DNA from: Hymenobacter caeli
GTDB lineage: Bacteria > Bacteroidota > Bacteroidia > Cytophagales > Hymenobacteraceae
DNA length: 64,000 bases
NCBI RefSeq assembly: GCF_013294115.1
Contig: NZ_JABSNP010000007.1
Coordinates: 1-64,000, forward strand
Reading direction: 5' to 3'
Part shown: positions 1 through 8,196 of the stretch, one piece after another
Layout: each line of letters begins with the position of its first letter
How positions within the stretch are numbered: position 1 is the stretch's first letter
Made by a program: the position numbers and the translations under genes
The notes under the pieces: generated by a model
Told to the model about the DNA's origin: nothing
The model's input: the letters and a program-made list of their open reading frames with translations, nothing else
The model's database searches: none

Positions 1-412
1 GCTCGTTCAGCAAGTGCCGCGCGAGCCATTATAACCGAATTAAAATTGCTATTGACCAGCATAATTTGGAAATCACCCTGCTTTAAGCCACTACCAATCT
101 AAAATAAATCAGTCTGAAAAAGATAGTATGTTCCAATGGATAAATACGTTGGTTAGTAAGCCGGTGAGACCTCTGAAATCATGTAGCTGCTATGTCGGAA
201 AGGTAAAATTTATAATTATGCGTGATCAAGCGACTCAATCGTGTGCATACAACTCTGTGTGCGAATGGGATTCCATAAGTATAGAATCCCAAAAATTGAG
301 TAAGCTTTTCAAAATAAAATTTAAGGATTTCTAATTCGGTCTAAACCTGCTGGCGCGAGTTTAGTGCAGCGTAACTCTTGCCTGCTTTGAGTGGAGACTG
401 TGCCTCTGCTGA
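1..412. other. Left edge, no confident gene
   Basis: This stretch is AT-richer than the rest of the window. Frame 3 reads from the window edge to a stop at 84-86 (27 codons, ending ...NLEITLL) and could be the tail of a gene entering from the left. A 68-codon frame at 128-334 has no recognisable motif and looks incidental. I see no RNA gene or clear promoter here. Confidence 0.4.
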
Positions 413-745
413 CGCGTTAGCGGTAAAGTAGTTTATGTCGGTTGGCTCACCGCCCAGCTGGCGGTAATGAGCGGCGCCGCGGCCGCCAATACCCTGCTGC
501 AAATTCAAGTCGCCTCCCTCAAAGCCAAAGGCGAAGTCATCACCCCCGAAGCCGAAAAGGAGCTGCTCGACCGCATCAAAGCCCGCTACGAGGAGCAATT
601 ATCGCCCTACTACGCGGCGGCCCGCCTCTGGGTCGACGCGGTAATTGACCCACTGGAAACCAGGAAGGTGATTTCGGAGGGAATTAGCGCGGCGAATCAC
701 GCGCCAATTGAGAAGGCGTATAATGTTGGGGTAATTCAGGTGTGA
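413..745 (+). pseudogene. Acyl-CoA carboxylase beta subunit, 3' remnant
   Basis: The frame is open from a stop at 410-412 and encodes only the last ~110 residues of a biotin-dependent acyl-CoA (propionyl/methylcrotonyl-type) carboxyltransferase. The C-terminal hallmarks are clear: AQLAVMSGAAAANTLLQIQV, ARLWVDAVIDPLETRKVIS and the terminal NVGVIQV. Intact members are about 510-545 residues, so four fifths of the gene are missing and no upstream part lies in the window. It may have been left by a rearrangement that brought in the neighbouring lower-GC genes. An internal ATG at 467 could start a 92-residue product, but that would lack the acyl-CoA and carboxybiotin sites. Identification is confident; expression is unknown. 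Confidence 0.85.
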
Positions 746-749
746 TATT

Positions 750-1313
750 ATGACTTATAACTTCTTGGCAGCTAAGTTGGATAAAATGAATGTTCTCAAT
801 CATATTTTCGAGAATACTGACTTGCAGCTATTTGATAGCTATTCTGAATATGGTCAGGAGATTTGCCGGTACAGAAGTGCTTCTGAGATAGCCACCAAAT
901 TTGATTTGGAAAACGGTGGGCAATTTGCTATAACTCTCCAAATGTGGAGTCCTCGCTTTGGTGTAGAAATAGCATTTAGCAGAATTAAATTAAACCCAAA
1001 GTATTGTGATGGCCACACCTTCCGTTACTCGACAAGTGGCTGGGGCCTGATTCAATTATATCTAGGTGGGTGTCAGAAAAACTGTCTCCATCATTCCCAT
1101 ATTGGTCATTTTAATGAAAGAGGGGCTATGGGAAGGGTGGATAATGATAGTGAGTTGGCCGAAGTCAAACGTTGGAATTGGAAACAAATAGCATCGACTT
1201 CAGGACGTTTAAGAAGGCAGATTAGTAAAATGTCTGTTAGGAAATTTGACGGACTTGATGCGTTACCTGGTGCTGATGCTTTGAGTAAAGGCGGAGTAGA
1301 ACTACGGTACTAA
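750..1313 (+). CDS. Hypothetical protein, orphan
   Basis: A 187-residue protein that I do not recognise. It begins 4 bases after the carboxylase remnant. There is no signal peptide or membrane segment. It is rich in aromatic residues, has a Cys/His cluster in the middle (GGCQKNCLHHSHIGH, about residues 108-122) and a basic C-terminal third. Base composition is clearly more AT-rich than the housekeeping genes of the window, and codon choice (AAT, TTT, GAT, AGA) differs from the GC-ending codons used elsewhere, which suggests recent acquisition. Its place beside decayed and intact toxin-antitoxin genes would fit an accessory role, but nothing in the sequence shows a function. Confidence 0.55.
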   Translation: MTYNFLAAKLDKMNVLNHIFENTDLQLFDSYSEYGQEICRYRSASEIATKFDLENGGQFAITLQMWSPRFGVEIAFSRIKLNPKYCDGHTFRYSTSGWGLIQLYLGGCQKNCLHHSHIGHFNERGAMGRVDNDSELAEVKRWNWKQIASTSGRLRRQISKMSVRKFDGLDALPGADALSKGGVELRY

Positions 1314-1416
1314 ATCAATGATTCCCCTGCTTCCAGATTTGCCGTCAAGGCCCTTCACTTTCATGAATGCCGCCGCCCCGCCCGTAACTTAGAGCAACCA
1401 TCCCACCAGAAAAGCC

Positions 1417-1645
1417 ATGCAAACTCTCACGCTACACCTGCCCGATTCGCTGGACATGACTTTCAAAGAAGTGACTATGCTGCTGGCCACGCGGCTCTAT
1501 GAGCAGGGATAAGCTGTCGCTGGGGCAGGCGGCCGAAATGACGGGTTACAGCAAGCGCACCTTCATGGAGCTGCTGGGCGACTACGGTGTGTCGGTGTTC
1601 AATTACCCGGCCGAGGACATCGCGCGGGACGCGGCCAATGCCTGA
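1417..1645 (+). pseudogene. UPF0175 antitoxin, frameshifted
   Basis: Reading from the ATG at 1417 gives 31 residues (MQTLTLHLPDSLDMTFKEVT...) and then TAA at 1510-1512. Removing one base near 1510 restores a continuous frame, KLSLGQAAEMTGYSKRTF followed by MELLGDYGVSVFNYPAED, ending at TGA 1643-1645. The joined ~75-residue product matches the UPF0175 family of small antitoxins, usually paired with DUF3368 PIN-like toxins. The stop overlaps the start of the following toxin remnant, the normal layout of such modules. A sequencing error at 1510 cannot be ruled out, but the partner is also broken, which favours real decay. Confidence 0.8.
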
Positions 1646-1712
1646 GCTTATCATCGCCGATGCCAGCTGCCTGATTTCGCTACCTGATATACTGGCTGCC
1701 GCAAGTTTGTGA
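1638..1712 (+). pseudogene. DUF3368/PIN-like toxin, N-terminal stub
   Basis: The ATG at 1638 overlaps the end of the UPF0175 antitoxin frame and reads MPELIIADASCLISL, the characteristic N-terminus of DUF3368 (PIN-like) toxins, with the first catalytic Asp of the nuclease in the motif ADAS. Similarity stops after about 15 residues and a TGA follows at 1710-1712, so the remaining ~140 residues of a normal toxin are gone. The break lies just upstream of the HigB gene, so insertion or deletion at this junction probably destroyed the toxin. Confidence 0.7.
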
Positions 1713-1767
1713 ATACTGCCATCGAACAAAATGCTTACCTTTGGCGTTAGTAACGCAGAGCGTAAGT

Positions 1768-2049
1768 ATGATTGTATCATTTGGCTCGAAGGAAACGGAG
1801 CGAATCTGGCAGGGCGAGCAGGTAACCAAGTTGCCGTTGGAAGTGCAGAAGATTGGACGACGCAAGCTGCGCATGCTTCACAACTCCCAAAACATAGCTG
1901 ACTTACGCATACCACCCGCAAACCGCCTGGAAAAGCTGGCTGGCAGCCTCAAGGACTTTTATAGCATTCGGATAAATGACCAATGGCGCATTGTCTTTAA
2001 ATGGGATGCCGGCCAAGCTACTGAAGTAGCAATCATGGATTACCATTAA
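1768..2049 (+). CDS. higB: HigB-like toxin, RelE/ParE superfamily
   Basis: A 93-residue protein of the HigB branch of the RelE superfamily: ribosome-dependent mRNA interferases that cut translated mRNA and are neutralised by the HigA partner. Family signatures are the central ADLRIPPANRLEKLAG segment and the C-terminal SIRINDQWRIVFKWD strand pair, ending VAIMDYH. ATG 1768 is preferred over an in-frame TTG at 1741 because it gives the family's usual length. The antitoxin gene follows 62 bases downstream, the toxin-first order typical of higBA. The mRNA-cleavage role comes from family knowledge. The module looks intact and is probably autoregulated by HigA. Confidence 0.88.
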   Translation: MIVSFGSKETERIWQGEQVTKLPLEVQKIGRRKLRMLHNSQNIADLRIPPANRLEKLAGSLKDFYSIRINDQWRIVFKWDAGQATEVAIMDYH

Positions 2050-2111
2050 TTTGCCTTCTGTCGATAACTGCATTTTTCTCCGTAGCCGCCCGGTTCAGGC
2101 TGCACCCTATA

Positions 2112-2411
2112 ATGAAACGCCTCCCCAACATTCATCCCGGCGAAGTTTTGCAAGAGGAATTCTTAACCGAACTTAACCTCACAGCTTACCGCTTGGCGCA
2201 GGACCTGCGCATTCCTCAAACCCGCGTGGCGGCTATCCTGAAAGGTAAGCGCCGCATTACGGCCAATACGGCGCTGCGGTTGGGGCGCTATTTTGGCAAT
2301 TCGCCCAAGTTCTGGCTGGGATTGCAAAATGATTATGACCTTGAAGACGAGCAACTAGCGCACGGGGTAGAGTTGGATTGCATCCAGCTTCTCTCCAAAG
2401 CAGCCGCATAG
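2112..2411 (+). CDS. higA: HigA-like antitoxin, XRE family
   Basis: A 99-residue helix-turn-helix antitoxin of the VapI/HigA type. The N-terminus (LPNIHPGEVLQEEFL) is a family hallmark. It is followed by an XRE HTH (residues ~22-60: YRLAQDLRIPQTRVAAIL) and the segment TALRLGRYFGNSPKFWLGLQ, which is very conserved in HigA. It should bind HigB and repress the operon. A Rho-independent terminator follows at 2454-2479. GC content is lower than in the next operon, in keeping with a mobile toxin-antitoxin cassette. Confidence 0.9.
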   Translation: MKRLPNIHPGEVLQEEFLTELNLTAYRLAQDLRIPQTRVAAILKGKRRITANTALRLGRYFGNSPKFWLGLQNDYDLEDEQLAHGVELDCIQLLSKAAA

Positions 2412-2453
2412 GTTGGCACTTGCGGCGTCTGTATCTGTCCAAAGCAAATCCCT

Positions 2454-2479
2454 AAAGCCGCCTCGCCAGCGGCTTTTTT
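2454..2479 (+). terminator. Rho-independent terminator after higA
   Basis: An 8-bp stem, AAAGCCGC/GCGGCTTT, with a 7-base loop is followed by a run of T, 42 bases after the higA stop. It separates the toxin-antitoxin module from the ABC transporter operon. Confidence 0.8.
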
Positions 2480-2541
2480 GGGCCCCAAAAATTATTTCAG
2501 TATCGTGAGAATCAGATATCAAAAAGCTGATGTACGTTTGC

Positions 2542-2565
2542 AGTGTACTAGAACATTAGTACACT
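2542..2565. promoter_or_regulatory. Perfect dyad operator for the GntR regulator
   Basis: A perfect inverted repeat, AGTGTACTA-N6-TAGTACACT, lies 15 bases upstream of the first gene of the transporter operon. YtrA-type GntR proteins bind AGTGTA-like dyads, and such a regulator is encoded third in this operon. A TTTG at 2537-2540 sits about where a Bacteroidota -33 element would be, placing the dyad across the promoter core. Autorepression is an inference. Confidence 0.7.
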
Positions 2566-2579
2566 AAAACAACAGACAC

Positions 2580-3440
2580 ATGGTGCGCATCAGAAACCTC
2601 CATTTTGGGTACTCGCGGCGGGTGCCGCTGTTTGAAAACCTGAGCCTGACGCTGGAGCGGGGCCACATCTACGGCCTGCTGGGCAAGAACGGGGCGGGCA
2701 AATCGACGCTGCTCAAGAACATCGTGGGGCTGGCGTTTCCGCAGGCGGGCACCTGCGAGGTGAACGGCCTGCCGGCGGCGGCGCGGCTGCCCGCGGTGCT
2801 AGAGGACCTGTTTTTCCTGCCCGAGGAGCTGCACGCCCCCGCCCTCACGGCCGACCAGTTCGTGGCCCACACGGCGGGCTTCTATCCCAAGTTCAGCGAG
2901 GTGCAGTTCCACCGCTACCTGGCCGAGCTGGAGGTGCCGCGCCAGGTGAAGCTGCCGAAGCTCTCGTTCGGGCAGCAGAAGAAGTTCATGATTGCCTTCG
3001 CGCTGGCCGCCAACACCGGCCTGCTGGTGCTCGACGAGCCCACCAACGGCCTGGATATTCCCTCCAAGGTGCAGTTCCGCAAAACACTGGCCGGGGCCCT
3101 GAGCGAGGACCGCTGCATGATCATCTCCACCCACCAGGTGCGCGACCTCGACAGCCTCATCGACACGGTGCTGGTGGTGCACAACCGCGAAATCGTGCTC
3201 AACGCGGACCTCGAAGAGCTGGCCGAGCGCCTCACCTTCGGCACCGCCGGCCCAGCCGACAGCGCGGGGGCCCTGTACGCCGAGCCCTCGGTGAGCGGCC
3301 GCCAGGTGGTGCGCCCCAACCTGGGCGGCGCCTACGGCAAAGTCGATTTGGAGTTGCTTTTCAACTCCGTGACCGGCGACAACCCGGCCGTCGTCAACTA
3401 CTTAAACGCCAACTCCGTGCGCCATGAATCAGCTGTTTAG
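2580..3440 (+). CDS. ABC transporter ATP-binding protein
   Basis: A 286-residue nucleotide-binding subunit of an export-type ABC transporter. It has Walker A (LLGKNGAGKST, residues ~33-43), the signature LSFGQQ (~128-133), Walker B LLVLDEP (~148-154) and the H-loop in STHQ. The last ~80 residues are a Gly/Ala-rich extension beyond the ATPase core. It overlaps the permease gene by 17 bases, so the two are translationally coupled. With the permease and the YtrA-like regulator it forms the common operon type that answers cell-envelope or peptide-antibiotic stress in other bacteria; the real substrate is unknown. A dyad operator lies directly upstream. Confidence 0.92.
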   Translation: MVRIRNLHFGYSRRVPLFENLSLTLERGHIYGLLGKNGAGKSTLLKNIVGLAFPQAGTCEVNGLPAAARLPAVLEDLFFLPEELHAPALTADQFVAHTAGFYPKFSEVQFHRYLAELEVPRQVKLPKLSFGQQKKFMIAFALAANTGLLVLDEPTNGLDIPSKVQFRKTLAGALSEDRCMIISTHQVRDLDSLIDTVLVVHNREIVLNADLEELAERLTFGTAGPADSAGALYAEPSVSGRQVVRPNLGGAYGKVDLELLFNSVTGDNPAVVNYLNANSVRHESAV

Positions 3441-4191
3441 TTTTTCGCGGTTTAGCCGCTTGTTCAGCCGGCACACGGCCGAGTTTCTGCCCGGCTACGC
3501 CATGGCCACGGCCGTGCTGGCGGGCGGCATCGGGCTGGTGCTGGGCTTCGTGGTGTACCTGAATGTGCTGAACCCTGAGATCCAGGGCCTGCTATTCCAG
3601 CTGGGGCTACTGTCGGCGGGGGCCCTGTTCACGGCCGGCATTTTTGCGCAGTATGGGGCCCCCAAGCAGGCCACGGTGGCCCTCACGCTGCCGGCCTCGC
3701 AGCTGGAGAAATACCTGGTGGGCTGGGTGTACTCCTTCCTGATTTTCAGCGTGGTGTACACGGCCTGCTACTACCTGGTGGACTGGCTGATGGTGGGCAT
3801 GGACGACTGGTACGGCCGGCCTAAAGAGCTGTTTAGCCTGTTCGATGCGCACAAATTGTACGAGGCGTATTTCTACTACGCCGCGCTGCACGCCGGGGCC
3901 CTGTGGGGCGCCATTTTCTTCGAGAAGAACCACTTCATCAAAACCGCGTTTGGGGCCCTGGTGCTGGGCATAGTGCTAATTGCAGCCAACTACCAGGTGG
4001 TGAAGGCCTTCGTAGGGGATCACCTGCAAATGGCTTCGCCCTTCAGCGGCATCACGCTCAGCGAAGCCCCGGACCTGTACCGCGTGAGCCTGCCCGACGC
4101 GCAGGCCCAGTGGTTCATCCTGCTGCCCTTGGCCCTGGCGGTGCTGCTGTGGCGGGCCACGTACCTGCGCCTGACGGAAAAACAGCTATAA
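3424..4191 (+). CDS. ABC transporter permease, membrane subunit
   Basis: A 255-residue integral membrane protein with about six hydrophobic segments (around residues 25-48, 56-76, 96-116, 140-160, 170-190 and 222-245). No soluble domain is recognisable. Overlap with the preceding ATPase gene and the regulator start two bases after its stop make it the transmembrane partner of the ATP-binding protein. Sequence alone does not tell import from export, but there is no substrate-binding protein gene, which favours an exporter or a lipid- or peptide-stress device. The family call rests mainly on context. Confidence 0.8.
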   Translation: MNQLFSFSRFSRLFSRHTAEFLPGYAMATAVLAGGIGLVLGFVVYLNVLNPEIQGLLFQLGLLSAGALFTAGIFAQYGAPKQATVALTLPASQLEKYLVGWVYSFLIFSVVYTACYYLVDWLMVGMDDWYGRPKELFSLFDAHKLYEAYFYYAALHAGALWGAIFFEKNHFIKTAFGALVLGIVLIAANYQVVKAFVGDHLQMASPFSGITLSEAPDLYRVSLPDAQAQWFILLPLALAVLLWRATYLRLTEKQL

Positions 4192-4193
4192 GC

Positions 4194-4595
4194 ATGGAAT
4201 TCAAAGACAACGAGGCCATTTACCTGCAAATTGCCGGGTACGTGAGCGAGCAGATTTTGCGGCAGCCCTGGGGCCCCGACGAGAAGATTCCGTCGGTGCG
4301 CGACCTAGCCGGCGAGCTGCAAGTGAACCCCAACACGGTGATGCGGACCTACGAATTCCTGCAAAACCAGGGCGTGGTGTACAACAAGCGCGGCATCGGC
4401 TTTTTTGTGGCCCCCGACGCCGAGACCCGGGTGAAGCAGTTCCGCCGCGAGCGGTTTTTGCAGCAGGAGCTGCCGGGGTTTTTCAACACGATTTCGCTGC
4501 TGGGCATCGGGTTCGATGAGCTGCAGCAGCGCTACCAAGCGTTTCAGGCCGGGCAAGCCGCCCTCATTCCCACTATTACCGATGAAAAACAGTAA
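4194..4595 (+). CDS. GntR-family regulator, YtrA-like
   Basis: A 133-residue transcriptional regulator with an N-terminal winged helix (EAIYLQIAGYVSEQIL; GPDEKIPSVRDLAGELQVNP; NTVMRTYEFLQNQGV) and only a short helical C-terminal tail. That is the architecture of the YtrA subfamily of GntR, which dimerises without a large effector domain. ATG 4194 is chosen because it lies just after the permease stop and gives the canonical GntR start. It probably binds the AGTGTACTA dyad at 2542-2565 and represses its own operon. Its stop overlaps the next start, so the four genes form one coupled operon. Confidence 0.9.
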   Translation: MEFKDNEAIYLQIAGYVSEQILRQPWGPDEKIPSVRDLAGELQVNPNTVMRTYEFLQNQGVVYNKRGIGFFVAPDAETRVKQFRRERFLQQELPGFFNTISLLGIGFDELQQRYQAFQAGQAALIPTITDEKQ

Positions 4596-5301
4596 CAAAT
4601 GGGTGCTGGCGGCCGTGCTGCTGCTGCTCGGCTCGCTCACGGCCTATAACATGGGCCTGCGGGCCGAGTACCGCACCGGCAACTACAAAGACCCGCTGCA
4701 TAACTTCGCGGCGCTGGATTTCAAGAACTTCACCAGCGTGAGCGTGCCGGCGGCCACCGCCCTGCAAGTGAAAATCGTGCGGGGCCCCTTCGGCGTGCGC
4801 CTCAACAGAGACGTGGCCACGGCGGTGCACGTGGCCCAGCGGGGCGGGCAGCTGGTGGTCACGGCCAGCTTCGCGGGGCAGCGCCGGTACTGGGGGCCCC
4901 GCGACGTGCTCATCATTTCCTGCCCGCGGCTCGACAGCCTCAGCACCGACGCCGTGTACCAACTCGACGGAAAGCCCCAAACCGATAAAAACGGCACCAT
5001 GGGCCGCGTGGCGGTGGAAGGCTTCGTGCAGGACACCCTCGTGCTGCGCCAGCGCCGCGCCAGCCGCGTGGCCCTGGCCGGCAACACGCTGCGCTACCTG
5101 CGCGCCGAAGTGGGCAGCGGCCCCGGCGGCGCGGCCCTCGACCTGAACGGTAGCAACCGCATTGCCGCCGCCGACCTCGACGTGCGCCGCCACGGCGAGC
5201 TCTCTATCAGCAACGTGGCCATTCCCCAGCTGCGTTACCATTTCGCCGACAGCGCCCAGGCCACGCTCGCGGGCACGGCGCTGGGCCAGCTGGCGCGCTA
5301 G
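4582..5301 (+). CDS. Membrane-anchored protein, GIN-like beta-repeat domain
   Basis: A 239-residue protein. Residues ~5-25 form one transmembrane or uncleaved signal segment (WVLAAVLLLLGSLTAYNMGL). The rest is predicted extracytoplasmic and rich in short beta strands, with alternating LVLRQ/RVALAG/LRYLRAE patterns like the head-GIN (DUF2807) proteins common in Bacteroidota. It starts inside the last codons of the GntR gene. As fourth gene of the transporter operon it may be a periplasmic accessory or sensor; that role is a guess. The GIN assignment is tentative. Confidence 0.65.
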   Translation: MKNSNKWVLAAVLLLLGSLTAYNMGLRAEYRTGNYKDPLHNFAALDFKNFTSVSVPAATALQVKIVRGPFGVRLNRDVATAVHVAQRGGQLVVTASFAGQRRYWGPRDVLIISCPRLDSLSTDAVYQLDGKPQTDKNGTMGRVAVEGFVQDTLVLRQRRASRVALAGNTLRYLRAEVGSGPGGAALDLNGSNRIAAADLDVRRHGELSISNVAIPQLRYHFADSAQATLAGTALGQLAR

Positions 5302-5380
5302 GGCCCCGGCCGTCGCGTATTTGCCATTGCAACGGGCCCCGGTTGCACGGAGCAAACTTGAATCTGGAGAAAGCCCACGG

Positions 5381-5435
5381 CAACGGGCGCGGAAAGGGCC
5401 CGGCAATTTTTGCCGGGCCCTTTCCGCGCCCGTTG
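5381..5435. terminator. Perfect 26-bp hairpin, probable bidirectional terminator
   Basis: The arms 5381-5406 and 5410-5435 are perfect reverse complements (26 bp) around a three-base TTT loop. The hairpin ends 30 bases before the poxB-type start, downstream of the transporter operon, so it could end that operon or form the poxB leader. No long T-run follows on the plus strand, so the terminator role is uncertain; it also fits the palindromic repeats seen elsewhere here. Confidence 0.6.
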
Positions 5436-5465
5436 CGTACAACAGTTGGCTTTATCTCTGAAATT

Positions 5466-7193
5466 ATGTCCCAAAAAACAGTAGCGGAAATCATCGTTGA
5501 CACCCTGCAAGCGGCCGGGGTCAAGCGCGTGTTTGGCGTGGTGGGCGACTCGCTCAACGGCATCACCGACGTGCTGCGGGCCCGCGACGGCATCGAGTTT
5601 GTGGCCGTGCGCCACGAAGAAGGTGGCGCCTTCGCGGCCGGCGCCGAGGCCCACCTTACCGGCGATTTGGCCGTGTGCGCCGGCTCGTGCGGGCCAGGCA
5701 ACACCCACCTCGTTAACGGCTTGTACGACTGCCACCGCAGCCGCGTGCCGGTGCTGGCCATCGCCGCCCAGATCCCGAGCGTGGAAATTGGCACCGGTTA
5801 CTTCCAGGAAACGCACCCCGAGCGCCTGTTCCTAGAGTGCAGCCACTACTGCCAGGTCGTTGCTGTGCCCGAGCAAGCCGTGCGCATGGTGGAATCGGCC
5901 GTGACGGCGGCCCTTAGCCTGGGCGGCGTGGCTGTGCTGGTCATCCCCGGCGACGTGGCGTATTTGAAAACCGACGCCCCCGAAGTGCGCCTGCCCACCC
6001 TGCGCCGCCGCAGCGCCCTGGTGCCGTCGGCGGCCGATATTGCGCAGGCCGCCGCGCTGCTCAACGACTGCCAGAAAGTAACCATCCTGGCCGGCATTGG
6101 CTGCGCCGATGCCCACGCCGAACTGCTGCAAGTGGCCGGGGCCCTGCAAGCACCGGTGGTGCACGCGCTGCGCGGCAAGGACGTGGTGGAGCCGGACAAC
6201 CCCTACGACGTGGGCCTGACCGGCCTGCTGGGCATGCCCGCCGGCTACCACGCCCTGATGGACGCCGACGCCATCCTGATGCTGGGCACCGACTTCCCGT
6301 ACCGCCAGTTTTTCCCCGACGACGCCCGCGTGGTTCAGGTGGACAAGCGCCCTGAGCACCTCGGCCGCCGCACCCGCGTGGAAGTGGGCCTGGCCGGCGA
6401 CGTGGCCGCCACCCTGCGCGAGCTGCTGCCCCACCTCATCGCCAAAGACGACGCCGACCACCTGAAAACCGCCCAGGAGCGCCACCGCAAGGACGACGAG
6501 CACCTCGCCGAGCTGGCCACCGGCGCCGCCGGGGCCCCCGAGCTGCACCCGCAGCACGTGGCCCGCTTGCTGAACGAAATCGCCGCCGAGGACGCCATTT
6601 TCACCTGCGACGTGGGCACGCCCACCATTTGGGCGGCCCGCTACCTGCGCATGAACGGCCGCCGCCGCCTGCTGGGCTCGTTCGTGCACGGCAGCATGGC
6701 CGGGGCTCTCTCGCAGGGCTACGGCGCCGCCCTGGCCTGCCCCGGCCGCCAGGTGGTGGCCCTGTGCGGCGACGGCGGCTTCGCCATGCTGCTGAGCGAG
6801 TTGCTGACCGTGCGCCAGCACAAAGTGCCCGTCAAAATCATCATCTTCAACAACTCGGCCCTGGGCTTCGTGGAGCTGGAGATGAAGGCCATGGGCACCC
6901 TGGAGTACGGCACCTAGCTGGACAACCCCAACTTCGGGGCCCTGGCCGAGGCCGCCGGCCTCAAGGGCTACCGCGTGAGCGACCCCGGCCAGCTCGAACG
7001 CGTGCTGCGCGAAGCCCTGGCCCACCCGGGGCCCGTGGTGGTCGACGCCGTGGTGCGCCGCCAGGAGCTGAGCATCCCGCCCACCATCGAGGCCAAGCAG
7101 GCCGCCGGCTTCGGCCTCTACGCCCTGAAAGCGCTGATGGACGGGCGCGGCGGCGAGCTGCTGGAAGTGGCCAAAACCAATTTGTTTCGGTAG
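5466..7193 (+). pseudogene. poxB: PoxB-type ThDP-dependent pyruvate oxidase, amber stop
   Basis: The frame encodes a pyruvate:quinone oxidoreductase-like enzyme (pyruvate to acetate and CO2, using ThDP and FAD and reducing quinone) over 575 codons, close to the 572 residues of E. coli PoxB. Seen are the N-terminal ThDP glutamate region (AVRHEEGGAFAAGAEA), a central FAD/Rossmann-like domain, and the ThDP/Mg motif GDGG...IIIFNNSALGF at about 435-462. Codon 484 (6915-6917) is TAG. The same frame then continues with well-conserved C-terminal sequence (LDNPNFGALAEAAGLKGYRV) to TAG at 7191-7193. So either the gene is freshly inactivated, the stop is read through, or there is a base error. Termination at 6917 would remove the last 92 residues, including part of the ThDP domain and the membrane-activation tail. 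Confidence 0.85.
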
Positions 7194-7210
7194 GCCCCCC
7201 GGTTGGGTTA

Positions 7211-7261
7211 AAACGCAAACGGCGGGCCGGGCCCCCAGGGTTCGGCGCGCCGTTTGCGTTT
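7211..7261 (+). terminator. Hairpin terminator after poxB
   Basis: Arms AAACGCAAACGGCG (7211-7224) and CGCCGTTTGCGTTT (7248-7261) are perfectly complementary over 14 bp, with a GC-rich loop. It lies 18 bases after the stop of the poxB frame. Confidence 0.75.
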
Positions 7262-7316
7262 CTTGGCTGGTAGCGAAGGTTTTCGCAGGTTCCGCGGTAG
7301 CTATCCGAACAGAAAG

Positions 7317-7382
7317 TTGTCATTCCGACGAAGGAGAAATTTGAATACTCAATTTGGCTGGTGTTTTTCGTCGGAACGACAA
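7317..7382. repeat. Imperfect palindromic repeat
   Basis: TTGTCATTCCGACGAA (7317-7332) and TTCGTCGGAACGACAA (7367-7382) pair over 16 bp with one mismatch. It occupies the convergent gap between poxB and the minus-strand gene that ends at 7411. It resembles the other GTCATnCnGA-type palindromes of the window. Confidence 0.65.
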
Positions 7383-7410
7383 ATTCACCGCCCTTCGTAT
7401 AGGCTTTAAG

Positions 7411-7902
7411 TTACTCTTTCGTCAGTAACCAGTTGAAGCTGATGCCTTTCGATTCTTCGGTGCTTAGGTCAATGGATGAGCGTCCGGGCTGCGGGCGCCG
7501 GAGTTGGCGGTAGGGCCGCTGCTGGCCGTCGGCCGCTACCACCGCTAGGCTGGCGTAGGGAATAAAAATGTAGAGGTGGTCGCCGGGCTGGCAGGCTTTC
7601 GCCAAGGCCCGCAGGTCTACTTGCGGCTGCGTGGTGCGCCGGGTTGGCAGCACGGGCCGCCCGCGGCGCACCAGCGTCAGCTCGGCACTGCCGAATGCGT
7701 AGCGCGCCGGGGTGGGGCAGGCGGGGTCGGCTTGCACCTGCAACGTGGCGCGGAGGGCTAGGGCGCTGCCCGCGGCGGGCACTTCCCCCTGGTCAAGCAG
7801 CACCCTCAGTACCGGTTTTGGGCAGTCGGGCTGGGCGCAGGCTGCGGACGGAGCGGCGAGCGCCACCGCAAGCAAGAGGCGTTTTAGCGAGGGCAAGTGC
7901 AT
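7411..7902 (-). CDS. Hypothetical secreted protein
   Basis: A 163-residue protein that I cannot place in a family. The ATG at 7902 gives a good Sec signal peptide (LLLAVALAAPSAACA before QPDCP), which is why it is preferred to a longer proline-rich frame reaching 8133. The mature part has two cysteines in the pattern DCPKPVLRV and DPACPTP that could form a disulfide, and a predicted beta-rich body. The ending NWLLTKE has no sorting domain. The stretch 7903-8196 upstream is the divergent promoter region shared with the SirB1-like gene; I saw no clear element in it. Confidence 0.6.
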   Translation of the reverse strand: MHLPSLKRLLLAVALAAPSAACAQPDCPKPVLRVLLDQGEVPAAGSALALRATLQVQADPACPTPARYAFGSAELTLVRRGRPVLPTRRTTQPQVDLRALAKACQPGDHLYIFIPYASLAVVAADGQQRPYRQLRRPQPGRSSIDLSTEESKGISFNWLLTKE

Positions 7903-8196
7903 GGGCGCGGCAAAACAGCAGCAGGCTGAAAACGAAGTGTTTGGAAACGTGGAGCTGCTTGCTGCCAACGCCCGAAGCCAACTGGCATTGTGCAGGGCAA
8001 GCGGATAGCCGCTGTAGCACGCGATGCTACGCGGCTTCGGAAAGGGCGGTGGCGGTAGGAGCCCCGGGGCTGGCGTGGCCGCTGGGCCCCACGCCGCGGC
8101 CTTTTTCTTTTTACCTGGCCGCCCACGGAACACAAAGCCCGGCTCCGGCTGTTAAATTCGGCCCCGCCACCGCAGCGGCGACCGTTTTTGTACCCG

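Noticed and set aside
128..334. 68-codon frame near the left edge
   Set aside because: No motif and no clear ribosome binding site in an AT-rich gap; kept as unassigned.
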